Source of the DNA: Tardibacter sp963781025 | GTDB taxonomy: Bacteria; Pseudomonadota; Alphaproteobacteria; Sphingomonadales; Sphingomonadaceae | Assembly: GCA_963781025.1 (NCBI GenBank) | Contig: CAWADU010000003.1 | Span: forward strand, 248,001-312,000 | Length of the DNA stretch: 64,000 nt | Direction: 5' to 3' | Part shown: piece by piece, positions 16,166-24,503 of the stretch | Position numbering within the stretch: position 1 is the stretch's first letter | How the letters are laid out: every line of letters begins with the position of its first letter | Program-made: the position numbers and the translations under genes | Notes under the pieces: model-generated | Told to the model about the DNA's origin: nothing | The model's input: the letters and a program-made list of their open reading frames with translations, nothing else | Database searches by the model: none

Positions 16166-17542
16166 TCAGTCGTCCTTGCCGTGCAGCGTCACCTGAAGGA
16201 AAGCCGGAACGGGACCGTTCCAGTCTTCGCTGACGTCCATGGGCGGCGCGGGGGCCCACTGGGCCGGTTGGCGTGGCGACTGGCGAGGCTCGCGGGCGCG
16301 CGTTTCAGCGCCGTCCGGCCGTGCCTCTTTGACGGCCTTGTCCGCCGGGGCTTCAGCCTTTTTGCGCCGTGATCGTTGGGCGCCCCGCCGGGGTGCCGGT
16401 TCCTCGACGGGAGCGTTTTCCACGCCAGCGACAAGCGGCGTGCGATCGATCGTTGTGCTGGTAAGCTTTTCGATCTGTGCAATGGCTTCGGCGTCGGCGG
16501 TTGTATAGAGCGTGATCGCGATGCCGGTCGCTCCAGCGCGGCCTGTGCGTCCAATGCGATGGACATAGTCGTCCGGGTGCCAGGGCACATCGAAATTGAA
16601 CACATGGCTGACACCCTTGATGTCGAGCCCGCGCGCGGCGACATCGGACGCCACCAGCACGCTGATTTCATCGGCCTTGAACCGGTCAAGCTCCCGCAGG
16701 CGCTCAGGCTGTTCCATGTCGCCGTGAATTTGTCCGGTGGAAAACCCGTGCCGCTTCAAACTGGCGGCCAATTCGCGCACCGTCGTCTTGCGGTTGGCGA
16801 AGATGATGGCGTTCTTCACCCCCTGGTCCCGCAGCAGCTCGCGCAGTGTTTCCCGCTTGCCCCGTGTCGTGGTTTCGACAAGCCGCTGGGCGATCAGCGC
16901 ATTGGCGGCAGCGGGACGGGCCACTTCGATGTGACGGGGATCGGTCAGGAACCTGTCGGACAGCTTCTTGATGGGCGGTGGCATGGTTGCCGAAAACAGC
17001 AACGTCTGGCGGCGCGGAGGCAGTTTCGAACAGATCGCCTCGATGTCCGGCACAAATCCCATGTCGAGCATGCGGTCGGCTTCATCGATGACCAGGATTT
17101 CGACGCCCGAAAGCAGGATCTTTCCGCGTCCGAACTGATCCATCAACCGCCCCGGTGTTGCAATCAGCACATCGACGCCTTTTTCAAGCGCCTTGTCCTG
17201 ATCGCCAAATCCGACGCCGCCGATGAGGAGCGCCATGGAAAGAGGGTGGTTCTTGCCGTATTTCTCGAAATTCTCGGCAACCTGGGCCGCCAATTCCCGC
17301 GTCGGCTCCAGTATCAGCGAGCGGGGCATCCGTGCACGGGCGCGGCCATGATGAAGGATGTCGATCAACGGCAGCACGAACGACGCGGTCTTGCCGGTCC
17401 CCGTCTGGGCGATGGCGATCAGATCCTTGTTCATCAGGACAGCCGGGATCGCCTGCCGCTGTATCGGCGTCGGGTCCGTATATCCGCTGTCGTCAACGGC
17501 GCGGAGCAGTTCGTCAGAAAGGCCTAGATCGGCAAAGCTCAT
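16166..17542 (-). CDS. DEAD-box ATP-dependent RNA helicase (RhlE-like)
   Basis: 458 residues. Helicase core motifs in order: the Q-motif around TPIQRQAIP, AQTGTGKT (I), PTRELA (Ia), TPGRL (Ib), DEAD in VIDEADRML (II), SATMP (III), IIFANRKT (IV), DVAARGLD (V) and HRIGRTGRAG (VI). The last ~80 residues are a disordered basic tail (RRGAQRSRRKKAEAP... with Arg/Pro repeats) that probably binds RNA. ATP-driven RNA duplex unwinding in ribosome assembly or mRNA decay is the expected role. A second, separate DEAD-box helicase is at 29141-30553. Confidence 0.94.
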   Translation of the reverse strand: MSFADLGLSDELLRAVDDSGYTDPTPIQRQAIPAVLMNKDLIAIAQTGTGKTASFVLPLIDILHHGRARARMPRSLILEPTRELAAQVAENFEKYGKNHPLSMALLIGGVGFGDQDKALEKGVDVLIATPGRLMDQFGRGKILLSGVEILVIDEADRMLDMGFVPDIEAICSKLPPRRQTLLFSATMPPPIKKLSDRFLTDPRHIEVARPAAANALIAQRLVETTTRGKRETLRELLRDQGVKNAIIFANRKTTVRELAASLKRHGFSTGQIHGDMEQPERLRELDRFKADEISVLVASDVAARGLDIKGVSHVFNFDVPWHPDDYVHRIGRTGRAGATGIAITLYTTADAEAIAQIEKLTSTTIDRTPLVAGVENAPVEEPAPRRGAQRSRRKKAEAPADKAVKEARPDGAETRAREPRQSPRQPAQWAPAPPMDVSEDWNGPVPAFLQVTLHGKDD

Positions 17543-17629
17543 GAGGTTTCCGGATATTGGGCCGCGCGATAATTCGCACGTCCAAGGCCGCTTGGGCCAG
17601 ACTCGGGCGCTTTGTCAAGGAATTCGGCG

Positions 17630-18085
17630 CTAGTCGTCGATTTCGGGCTGGAGCCGTTTGAAGGTTTGAATCTCGCATTCGCCGCCGGACCGCAAATGAA
17701 CAGCGTCACGTTTCGCGCAAATCTGCCGTTTTTCGCCCGGCCGCAAATAGAAACCGCGATAGAAACCGATCGCGGGGCATTCGTCGCGAAATTTGAGGCG
17801 CCACCTTTCACCGCCTCTCAGGATCAGGTCCAGCGCATCGGGGGCCACGGCGCTGGCCCCCGCGATGGCATCGATGTCTATGCACTTTCGGTTGCCCTTC
17901 TCGACCCATCTGATTGGCGCGCTGTCGGGTCGAACCGGGATTCGCACGATGATTGTCTGCCGAACCGTTACCTGAGCGATCTGGATGGGGGATGCACGAA
18001 ATGTCATATTCGCGGCGCGTGCAGAAGTGCTGTGCGCGCCTGCCGCCGTCATCAAGCCGAACATGAGAATTGAAAGACCTGTCAC
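17630..18085 (-). CDS. Exported hypothetical protein
   Basis: 151 residues. A signal peptide is likely (ILMFGLMTAAGAHSTSARA-AN). The mature part has VRQTIIVRIPVRP, then four cysteines (RKCIDID, DECPAIG, RQICAKRD, GGECEIQ) that could form two disulfides. I do not recognise a named domain; similar short secreted proteins occur in sphingomonads without known function. It lies upstream of the DEAD-box gene on the same strand and divergent from the FAD oxidase at 18229. Confidence 0.68.
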   Translation of the reverse strand: MTGLSILMFGLMTAAGAHSTSARAANMTFRASPIQIAQVTVRQTIIVRIPVRPDSAPIRWVEKGNRKCIDIDAIAGASAVAPDALDLILRGGERWRLKFRDECPAIGFYRGFYLRPGEKRQICAKRDAVHLRSGGECEIQTFKRLQPEIDD

Positions 18086-18228
18086 GCCACTTTCGGATCT
18101 CGTCCCCCCCGATTTCCATGCTTGCGTTATAGATAGACGCGATCTTGTTGAACCGTCGCTGAACCTTGACCCGACGCCTATATTAAGGTCAACGCCGATT
18201 TGACGGGATCAGTGGTATTGGCGATCCG

Positions 18229-19653
18229 ATGACGCAATCAGTTTTGAACGGCCTTCGCGACAGGCTGGGTCCCGCGGGTTACAGCGAGGCGCCGGATGAC
18301 CTCGCGCCCTGGTTGACGGACTGGCGGGGGCGGGCAACCGGCCGGGCGCTGGCGATGGTCAGCCCCTCTTTGCTGGGCGAGGTGCGGTTCGTCATTGAGA
18401 CGGCGGGCGCTGCAGGGATACCGATCGTGGCGCAAGGCGGCAACACGTCCATGGTGGCGGGAGCGACGCCCAGCGCGGACGGCACCGCGCTGCTTCTGTC
18501 GATGCGGCGAATGCGCCAAATTCGTTCAGTATCATCGACCGAAAATGCTCTGGTCGCCGAAGCCGGGGTCGTGCTGACCCAGGTCCACGACGCGGCCGAA
18601 GCCGTGGACCGGCTGTTTCCGCTTTCGCTGGGCGCCAAGGGATCGGCGACAGTCGGGGGTCTGGTTTCAACCAATGCGGGTGGTGTCCAGGTGTTGCGAT
18701 ACGGGACGATGCGCGCATTGACGCTGGGCATTGAGGCCGTGCTGCCTGACGGCACCGTCCATCACGGGCTGAAGCCGCTGCGGAAGGACAATCGCGGCTA
18801 TGACCTGAAGCAGCTTTTGATCGGCGCGGAAGGAACTTTGGGCGTTGTCACGGCGGCGACCCTGGCACTGGTGCCGCGCCCGATCGAACGGGCAACCGCC
18901 TGGGCCGGGCTGGAACGGCTGGAGGCGGCCTTGCCGTTGTTACGTCGACTGGAGGCGGCGACCGGCGGGCAGGTCAGCAGTTTCGAGATCATTCCCCAAA
19001 GCGGTCTCGATCTTGTGGTCGAGCATCTGCCGGACAGCCGCGCGCCGCTGAACGGTCGGCATGCGTGGCATGTCTTGGTCGAAGCCGACACATCCCGGCA
19101 GGGAGATTCGCTCGCCGCCGCGGTCGAGGCGGTGCTGGCCGACGCAATTTCATCCGGGGATGTCGCGGATGCGACGATCGCCGCCAGCGATGCGCAGGCA
19201 ACGGCGCTCTGGCTGTTAAGAGAGGCGCTGCCGGAGGCCGAGCGGCGCGAAGGCGGGGCAGCGAAACATGACATCGCGGTCGCCGTTGCCGACATGCCGG
19301 GTTTCATCATGCGGACGAGCCGGGAGGTCGAGGCGGCATTCCCCGGTTCGCGCGTGCTCGCGTTCGGTCATCTCGGCGACGGCAACATCCATTTCAACGT
19401 GCGGCCCCCGCTGGGAGGCGATGGATCGGCCTGGCTTGATCGGCACTTGGAGGAGGTCAACAGGTTCGTCCATGATGCGGTCGCGGCAGCGGGCGGCACG
19501 CTTTCTGCCGAACATGGCATCGGCGTTCTGAAACGGGAGGAATTCGTCCGTCTCGCGGAGCCCGGACGGTTGCGCTGGATGACCGCGATCAAGCAGGCGC
19601 TCGATCCTCAAGGCATCATAAATCCGGGCAAGCTCCTACCGGCTTGCGAATAG
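18229..19653 (+). CDS. FAD-binding oxidoreductase, D-2-hydroxyglutarate dehydrogenase-like
   Basis: 474 residues of the VAO/PCMH flavoprotein family. The FAD domain has PIVAQGGNTSMVAGATP (pyrophosphate loop) and LGAKGSATVGGLVSTNAGGVQVLRYGTM; the FAD-oxidase C-terminal domain has the metal/substrate motif FGHLGDGNIHFNV and SAEHGIGVLKRE, which distinguish D-2-hydroxyacid dehydrogenases (D2HGDH, GlcD, D-LDH type). Probably oxidises a D-2-hydroxyacid and passes electrons to a quinone or ETF. It is distinct from the glcD copy at 23008. Start at ATG 18229, about 140 bases from the divergent gene. Confidence 0.9.
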   Translation: MTQSVLNGLRDRLGPAGYSEAPDDLAPWLTDWRGRATGRALAMVSPSLLGEVRFVIETAGAAGIPIVAQGGNTSMVAGATPSADGTALLLSMRRMRQIRSVSSTENALVAEAGVVLTQVHDAAEAVDRLFPLSLGAKGSATVGGLVSTNAGGVQVLRYGTMRALTLGIEAVLPDGTVHHGLKPLRKDNRGYDLKQLLIGAEGTLGVVTAATLALVPRPIERATAWAGLERLEAALPLLRRLEAATGGQVSSFEIIPQSGLDLVVEHLPDSRAPLNGRHAWHVLVEADTSRQGDSLAAAVEAVLADAISSGDVADATIAASDAQATALWLLREALPEAERREGGAAKHDIAVAVADMPGFIMRTSREVEAAFPGSRVLAFGHLGDGNIHFNVRPPLGGDGSAWLDRHLEEVNRFVHDAVAAAGGTLSAEHGIGVLKREEFVRLAEPGRLRWMTAIKQALDPQGIINPGKLLPACE

Positions 19654-19730
19654 CCGGCGCATTCCATAGTGAAGGCGGATAGAGAATGAACGATGGCGGT
19701 CCGTGCCGCCCGACGCGAGAGAGGAAATAA

Positions 19731-20519
19731 ATGGCCAGCGCTGCCCCAAATCCGCTTCCGGTGCTTTACAACCAGCTTGAGCCGCTGTCCTCGTCCTTAC
19801 ATGGCCAACACCGCCTGAATCCCAAGGATTCGCTGGAAAGCGTGGCATCGCTTCACGCCGTTCCCCTGACCATCGATGAGTTCGTTCTGGCGCAGCGCCA
19901 TTACCCGATTGTCTTTGTGTCCGGCGCAACTCCAGTGCCACTGGCGCTGATGGGGTTGAACGAAGGCGTCAATCTGTTTGTCGATGCCGGCGGCCGCTTC
20001 CAGAGCGATGCGTATATCCCGGCCTATCTGCGGCGCTATCCCTTCATGCTGGCGCATCTGCGCCCCAATAGCGAAGAGCTTTCGCTGTGTTTCGATCCGT
20101 CGTCAGGCATTCTGAGCCAGGATGGCGAAGGCGATCCGCTGTTCGCCGATGGCGAGCCAAGCGAGACCACCAAGGCAATTCTTTCCTTTTGCGAACAGTT
20201 CGAACAGGCGGGCGCCCGCACGGCCGCGCTGGTCGCTGAACTCGAAAAGCATGAATTGCTGATCGATGGCGAGGTGACGATTCAGCCCGAAGGCGCGGAA
20301 AAACCATTCGTTTATCGCGGCTTTCGCATGGTCTCGGAAGAGAAGCTGCGGGACCTGCGCGGCGATGTGTCACGCAAGCTCATCCAATCGGGAGCGATGG
20401 CGCTGATCTATGCCCATCTGTTTTCGCTTTCGATCATCCGTGACCTGTTCCTGCGCCAGATAGCGCAGGGAAAGGGGCCGGCTGCGGCGCAGGCGGGCAA
20501 TGAAGCTGCAAATGCCTAG
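19731..20519 (+). CDS. SapC family protein
   Basis: 262 residues. Contains LNPKDSLESVASLHAVPLTIDEF, ALMGLNEGVNLFVDAGGRF, DAYIPAYLRRYPFML and LCFDPSSGIL, the hallmark stretches of PF07277 (SapC). The family was named for a Campylobacter S-layer locus; in sphingomonads such genes often sit with TonB-dependent receptors and tryptophan-halogenase-like proteins, but here the next gene is a cytochrome b561. No signal peptide is seen, so it is probably cytoplasmic. Exact function unknown. A good GAGAGGAAATAA ribosome-binding region precedes the ATG. Confidence 0.9.
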   Translation: MASAAPNPLPVLYNQLEPLSSSLHGQHRLNPKDSLESVASLHAVPLTIDEFVLAQRHYPIVFVSGATPVPLALMGLNEGVNLFVDAGGRFQSDAYIPAYLRRYPFMLAHLRPNSEELSLCFDPSSGILSQDGEGDPLFADGEPSETTKAILSFCEQFEQAGARTAALVAELEKHELLIDGEVTIQPEGAEKPFVYRGFRMVSEEKLRDLRGDVSRKLIQSGAMALIYAHLFSLSIIRDLFLRQIAQGKGPAAAQAGNEAANA

Positions 20520-21048
20520 CCGCTATTCATCGATGGCGATTGGACTGCACTGGACAATCGCCACGTTGATCATCGTCAATCTCGTGCTGGGCATCACCCA
20601 CGACTCATTCGCAAAGGCCAGTGTCCCGACGGTGATGGGCATCCACAAGTCGATCGGGTTTTCGGTACTGGCGCTCAGTGTTTTTCGGCTTGGCTGGCGC
20701 GCGGGGCATCCGGCGCCTCCGCCGCCGGCCGCCATGCCCGGTTGGCAGGTGCTGCTCGCTCGTGCGACGCACATCCTGTTCTACGTCGCGATGATCGCCC
20801 TGCCGCTGACCGGATGGCTGATGAGTTCCGCCTCGCCGCTTCGGTTTCCGCTCCAGTATTTCTGGTTGTTCAATCTGCCGTTTCTGCCGGTCGAGCAGTC
20901 GAAGGCGGCGGCCGGGTTCTGGTCGGAAACGCACGAAATACTGGGCTTCAGCGCGATTGGCCTTTTGGTGCTGCACGTGCTTGGCGCGCTAAAGCATCAT
21001 TATTTCGACAAGGATGACGTCCTGTCGAGGATGCTCCCGGGGCGCTGA
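20500..21048 (+). CDS. Cytochrome b561 family di-heme membrane protein
   Basis: 182 residues with four membrane helices. Heme-ligand histidines are seen in AIGLHWTIA (helix 1), MGIHKSIGF (helix 2), SETHEILGF and LLVLHVLGALKHH (helix 4), the arrangement of the bacterial CybB/YodB group. It would carry electrons from ubiquinol in the inner membrane. It overlaps the SapC stop by 20 bases, so translational coupling is likely; ATG 20512 is an alternative start. The following 160 bases hold a separate sRNA gene. Confidence 0.9.
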   Translation: MKLQMPSRYSSMAIGLHWTIATLIIVNLVLGITHDSFAKASVPTVMGIHKSIGFSVLALSVFRLGWRAGHPAPPPPAAMPGWQVLLARATHILFYVAMIALPLTGWLMSSASPLRFPLQYFWLFNLPFLPVEQSKAAAGFWSETHEILGFSAIGLLVLHVLGALKHHYFDKDDVLSRMLPGR

Positions 21049-21058
21049 ATCCTGCGTC

Positions 21059-21086
21059 TTGAAAATTTGCGGCTATCGTCCTATCT
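21059..21086 (+). promoter_or_regulatory. Promoter of the sRNA gene
   Basis: TTGAAA at 21059-21064, a 16-base spacer, then CTATCT at 21081-21086, giving a start site near 21092. It lies wholly after the cytochrome stop, supporting independent transcription of the RNA. Confidence 0.6.
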
Positions 21087-21091
21087 TGAGA

Positions 21092-21198
21092 GGGCGTGGG
21101 ATTGCGTTCCCCTTTCGCTCCCACGTAGCGCGCCGCAAGGCGCGTTTCCTCCCTGAACCTTGGCCACCCTGTGTATATCACAGGGTGGTCTTTTGTTT
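21092..21198 (+). ncRNA. Probable trans-acting sRNA, alpha-r8/MmgR (suhB-type) family
   Basis: An intergenic ~107-nt unit with a full sRNA layout. Stem-loop 1: CGTGGGA (21095-21101) with TCCCACG (21119-21125). Stem-loop 2: CGCGCC (21129-21134) with GGCGCG (21139-21144), closed by a GCAA GNRA tetraloop. A single-stranded stretch follows with TTTCCTCCCTGAACC at 21145-21159, whose CCTCCC is complementary to ribosome-binding sites. A perfect 10-bp terminator ends the gene. The middle region closely resembles, from memory, the alphaproteobacterial alpha-r8 RNAs (Sinorhizobium MmgR; the Rfam suhB family). Those RNAs bind Hfq and control target mRNAs. RNA gene: strong; exact family: probable, not searched. 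Confidence 0.75.
21164..21198 (+). terminator. Perfect 10-bp terminator of the sRNA
   Basis: CCACCCTGTG (21164-21173), loop TATAT, CACAGGGTGG (21179-21188), then TCTTTTGTTT. It also ends any read-through from the sapC-cytochrome operon. Confidence 0.92.
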
Positions 21199-21206
21199 GG
21201 CGAGGC

Positions 21207-22127
21207 TCACTCCGCAGCCAGGCGATGGCCTGATGCGGTGTCCAGAACTTCCCGCAGCATCATCCCCAGCCCCGCTATCAACGCCTTGATAGCGCCGGCA
21301 TTCTCGTTCAGCGTCAGGCGATCGCTTTTCAAATACAGTCGGCGATCAAATTCCAGCTGAAGGGCGTGGACAGCATTCGCTGTTCTTCCGTGACGTTCGA
21401 CCCCATGGCCGCCTGCGTAAGGCAGGTTGTGCGTGACGCGATATCCCTGCTGCGTCAGCCATTCGGCGATCAGATCGGTCAGCCATGGCGCAGCGGTTTG
21501 TCCGTGCCGGTCGCCGATGACAATGTCTGCGGCCTGGGGTGCGGGCAGCGATGGCATGGAATGCATGTCACAGAGCAGCGCCACGCCGTGCCGCGCTTTC
21601 ATTGCCGCAAGGCGGGTGGTGATGCGCTCGTGATAGGGGCGATGCACTTCGCGGATGCGTTGCGAAACAGTCTCGAGTGGTAGAAGCTTGTCGTAAATCT
21701 GCCTGCCATTGCCGATGGTCCGGGGGATGAGCCCCAGCCCGGCGGCGACGCGGGGCGAGCGATGGTCGATATGCGCCGGTGGCGACGGGCTGATCTGGCG
21801 CGCGTCGAGCTCCGTCTCCCGGCGATTGAGGTCGATCCAGGCACGCGCATAATTGCCAGAGACGAAGGGGATGCCCTGCGCTGCGGCGTCGGCAACCAGC
21901 AAATCAACCAGCGGGTCTTCCAGAAAACGTAGCTGTTCAATCGGCGGTCGGGCGCATTGGAGAAGCTCGGCAGGGTAATAGCGGCCGCTATGAGGAATCG
22001 ACAGCAGAAGGGGGCAGTCGTTCAAGCCGCCCGATTCGGCATAGGGCTCGGATGGGTGGCCGATCCGGGCCGCTATTTCATCACGTTGGTGGTGCCCGAT
22101 CGATCCCTTCAACGATACCTCGTGCAA
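21207..22127 (-). CDS. N-formylglutamate amidohydrolase
   Basis: 306 residues. PHSGRYYP near residue 45-52, ALLCDMHSMPS, GDRHGQ and NLPYAGGHGVERHG contain the metal and substrate residues of PF05013 (HutG-type FGase). It removes formate from N-formyl-L-glutamate; outside hut operons the family's substrate is less certain. The start is taken at TTG 22127, which leaves a ~38-residue lead before the first conserved strand; no better ATG is available. Divergent from cpdR, an arrangement I recall as frequent in Alphaproteobacteria. Confidence 0.88.
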   Translation of the reverse strand: MHEVSLKGSIGHHQRDEIAARIGHPSEPYAESGGLNDCPLLLSIPHSGRYYPAELLQCARPPIEQLRFLEDPLVDLLVADAAAQGIPFVSGNYARAWIDLNRRETELDARQISPSPPAHIDHRSPRVAAGLGLIPRTIGNGRQIYDKLLPLETVSQRIREVHRPYHERITTRLAAMKARHGVALLCDMHSMPSLPAPQAADIVIGDRHGQTAAPWLTDLIAEWLTQQGYRVTHNLPYAGGHGVERHGRTANAVHALQLEFDRRLYLKSDRLTLNENAGAIKALIAGLGMMLREVLDTASGHRLAAE

Positions 22128-22212
22128 AAAAAGCGGTGGGGACTTTCTTAATCTATTCTGTCATAACGGCAAGCAAGCAATCCGGCGGTTTCAATGGGAT
22201 GACGAAGGGCAA

Positions 22213-22584
22213 ATGGCAAGAATTCTCCTTGCTGAGGACGATGAATCGATGCGCACCTATATCGGGCGCGCCCTTGAACGCGCGGGTTACGCCGTGACAG
22301 CGGTCGATCGCGGCACCGCGGCCTTGCCGCTGGTGGCTACGGGCGGGTTCGACCTGCTGTTGACGGACATCGTCATGCCCGAAATGGACGGCATCGAACT
22401 GGCCCAGCGATCGGTGGCGCTGGCACCATCGATGCGTGTGATGTTCATCACGGGATTTGCGGCGGTCGCGCTCAATCGCGCCGACGGCGCACCGACCAAC
22501 GCGAAGGTGCTGTCAAAGCCATTTCACCTGCGGGATCTGGTGGCCGAAGTCGATCGCCTGTTCGAGGACGCGGCGCAGGCATAA
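22213..22584 (+). CDS. cpdR: Response regulator CpdR
   Basis: 123 residues, a single receiver domain without output domain. Acidic pocket AEDDES (residues 7-12), phospho-acceptor Asp52 in LLLTDIVMPEMDG, Thr80 in FITGFA, and Lys102 in LSKPFH. MARILLAEDDESMR and the short length match CpdR, which in its unphosphorylated form primes ClpXP for cell-cycle proteolysis and is phosphorylated via CckA-ChpT. The ATG has only a weak AAGGGC-type site upstream. Together with trcR in this window it marks a Caulobacter-like cell-cycle network. Confidence 0.93.
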   Translation: MARILLAEDDESMRTYIGRALERAGYAVTAVDRGTAALPLVATGGFDLLLTDIVMPEMDGIELAQRSVALAPSMRVMFITGFAAVALNRADGAPTNAKVLSKPFHLRDLVAEVDRLFEDAAQA

Positions 22585-22649
22585 CCTTTCGGAATAATTG
22601 TCGTCGGGCGCTTGCGCGAGCTTAGAGGCTTGGCTAAGAGCGCCCGCGT

Positions 22650-22724
22650 GGACGCGTAGCTCAGTGGTAGAGCACTGTGTTGACATCGCAGGGGTCGCAA
22701 GTTCAATCCTTGCCGCGTCCACCA
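22650..22724 (+). tRNA. tRNA-Val (GAC)
   Basis: 75 bases including an encoded CCA (22722-22724). Acceptor stem GGACGCG pairs with CGCGTCC (22714-22720); D-arm TAGCTCAGTGGTAGAGCA; anticodon loop TTGACAT with GAC at 22682-22684; T-arm GGTTCAA-like loop as GTTCAATCC. All four stems close. Confidence 0.96.
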
Positions 22725-22747
22725 TTTCCCAGCCCCATCGGTCGCGA

Positions 22748-22912
22748 ACCGCATATCTGGCGGTGGGCGGCAGATTCACCGTGCAGGGTTACGTCGATAA
22801 CATCTTCGACAAGCGCTACATCGTGCTCGGCGACGATGTTGGCGGCCTGATCGCGCGCCAATATGATAACATCGGCCGCACGTTCGGCGTGAAGGTCGGC
22901 GCCACGTTCTGA
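22748..22912 (+). pseudogene. C-terminal stump of a TonB-dependent receptor
   Basis: About 54 codons ending in a stop at 22910-22912, with no start, signal peptide or plug domain. TVQGYVDNIFDKRYIV and NIGRTFGVKVGATF are the last two beta-strands of a TonB-dependent outer-membrane receptor; VDNIFDKRY and the terminal Phe are family hallmarks. It begins right after the tRNA-Val CCA, so the receptor's first ~700 residues are missing. It is a remnant from deletion or insertion at the tRNA, or an assembly join. Confidence 0.8.
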
Positions 22913-23007
22913 TCGCGATCCAGCCAGCCTGATCCGGCAGGTCGACACTGTTTCCCTCTGGTGCCGAAAGGCGATCCTGAATAGGGTCGCCGCCGGAAAG
23001 GAATTCA

Positions 23008-24501
23008 ATGTCGCTTGTCATGCCGCCGCCGGACCAGTCGGTGCTTGCCCGTCGCGAGGAGATCGTGGCGGCACTGCGGGCGATCGTCCCGGGCGAGGGC
23101 GTTATCGACGATGCCGATGCCCTGGTTCCGTATGAATCGGATGGCCTGACCGCTTATCGCCAGCCGCCGATGGTGGTGGTTTTGCCCGACACGACGGCGC
23201 AGGTCTCGGCAATTCTGCGCTGGTGCAACGACAATGGCGTCAAGGTCGTGCCGCGAGGATCGGGTACGTCGCTGTCCGGCGGCGCGTTGCCGCTGGCGGA
23301 CGCGGTGTTGCTGGGCATGGCGAAGTTCAACCGCATTCTGGATGTCGATTATGATGACCGGATCGTGGTGGTTCAGCCGGGCGTCACCAACCTTGCCGTG
23401 ACCCGCGCGGTGGAGGCGGAGGGTTTTTACTACGCGCCCGATCCTTCCAGCCAGATCGCCTGTTCGATCGGCGGCAATGTCGCCGAAAATGCGGGCGGCG
23501 TGCACTGTCTCAAATATGGCCTGACCACCAACAACGTGCTTGGCGTCGAACTTGTCCTGATGGACGGCGAGATCGTCCATCTGGGCGGCCGCCAGCTCGA
23601 CCCGGCGGGGCTCGACCTGCTTGGCCTGGTGGTCGGATCGGAGGGGCTGCTTGGCGTTGTGACCGAAGTGACCGTGCGCATCCTGCCGAAGCCGGAAACG
23701 GCGCGCGCGATCCTGATCGGCTTCCCCAGCGTGGAGAGCGCGGGGCAGTGCGTTGCCGATGTGATCGCCGAAGGGATCATCCCCGCCGGCATGGAGATGA
23801 TGGACAAGCCCGCGATCCATGCGGCAGAGGCTTTCGTGAAGGTCGGTTATCCGCTCGATGTCGAGGCGTTGCTGATCGTGGAACTGGATGGCCCCGTCGC
23901 CGAATGCGATCATCTGATCGAGGAGGTCGCCCGTATCGCGCGGAGCAACGGGGCGGTCACGCTGCGGGTTTCCACCAACGAGGAGGAGAGGCTAGCGTTC
24001 TGGGCAGGTCGCAAGGCTGCCTTCCCGGCGGCCGGCCGCCTGTCGCCGGACTATTATTGCATGGACGGCACCATTCCCCGCCGCCGCCTGCCCGAAGTAC
24101 TCCGGCGCACAACGGCTCTGTCGAAGCGATATGGGCTTGAGGTGGTGAACGTCTTTCATGCCGGCGACGGCAATCTCCATCCGCTGATCCTCTATGACGC
24201 GAACAAGCCAGGCGAGCTGGAGCGCGCGGAGGAATTCGGCAGCGAGATACTTCGCTTGTGTGTCCAGGTTGGCGGCGTGCTGACCGGCGAACATGGCGTC
24301 GGGGTCGAAAAGCGCGACCTGATGCCGGAAATGTTCACCGAGACAGACCTGGCCCACCAGCAGCGTGTGAAATGCGCTTTCGACCCTGGCCTGCTGCTCA
24401 ATCCGGGCAAGGTGTTCCCGACACTTCACCGTTGCGCTGAACTTGGCCGGATGCACGTTCACCACGGCCAGGTGCCGTTTCCCGACCTGCCGCGTTTCTG
24501 A
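23008..24501 (+). CDS. glcD: Glycolate oxidase subunit GlcD (FAD-linked oxidase)
   Basis: 497 residues. FAD-binding PCMH domain with VVPRGSGTSLSGGALP (pyrophosphate loop) and SIGGNVAENAGGVHCLKYG; C-terminal oxidase domain with NVFHAGDGNLHPL (metal-binding histidines) and GVLTGEHGVGVEKRD. It is the catalytic flavin subunit that oxidises glycolate to glyoxylate with electrons leaving through GlcE/GlcF. First gene of a tight glcD-glcE-glcF operon (2-base gap, then 11-base overlap). Start ATG 23008 with GGAAAGGA upstream. Confidence 0.95.
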   Translation: MSLVMPPPDQSVLARREEIVAALRAIVPGEGVIDDADALVPYESDGLTAYRQPPMVVVLPDTTAQVSAILRWCNDNGVKVVPRGSGTSLSGGALPLADAVLLGMAKFNRILDVDYDDRIVVVQPGVTNLAVTRAVEAEGFYYAPDPSSQIACSIGGNVAENAGGVHCLKYGLTTNNVLGVELVLMDGEIVHLGGRQLDPAGLDLLGLVVGSEGLLGVVTEVTVRILPKPETARAILIGFPSVESAGQCVADVIAEGIIPAGMEMMDKPAIHAAEAFVKVGYPLDVEALLIVELDGPVAECDHLIEEVARIARSNGAVTLRVSTNEEERLAFWAGRKAAFPAAGRLSPDYYCMDGTIPRRRLPEVLRRTTALSKRYGLEVVNVFHAGDGNLHPLILYDANKPGELERAEEFGSEILRLCVQVGGVLTGEHGVGVEKRDLMPEMFTETDLAHQQRVKCAFDPGLLLNPGKVFPTLHRCAELGRMHVHHGQVPFPDLPRF

Positions 24502-24503
24502 TC

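Noticed and set aside
22598..22747. Coding frame through tRNA-Val in continuity with the receptor stump
   Set aside because: The frame is open by chance across the tRNA; only the part after 22748 has receptor-like sequence.
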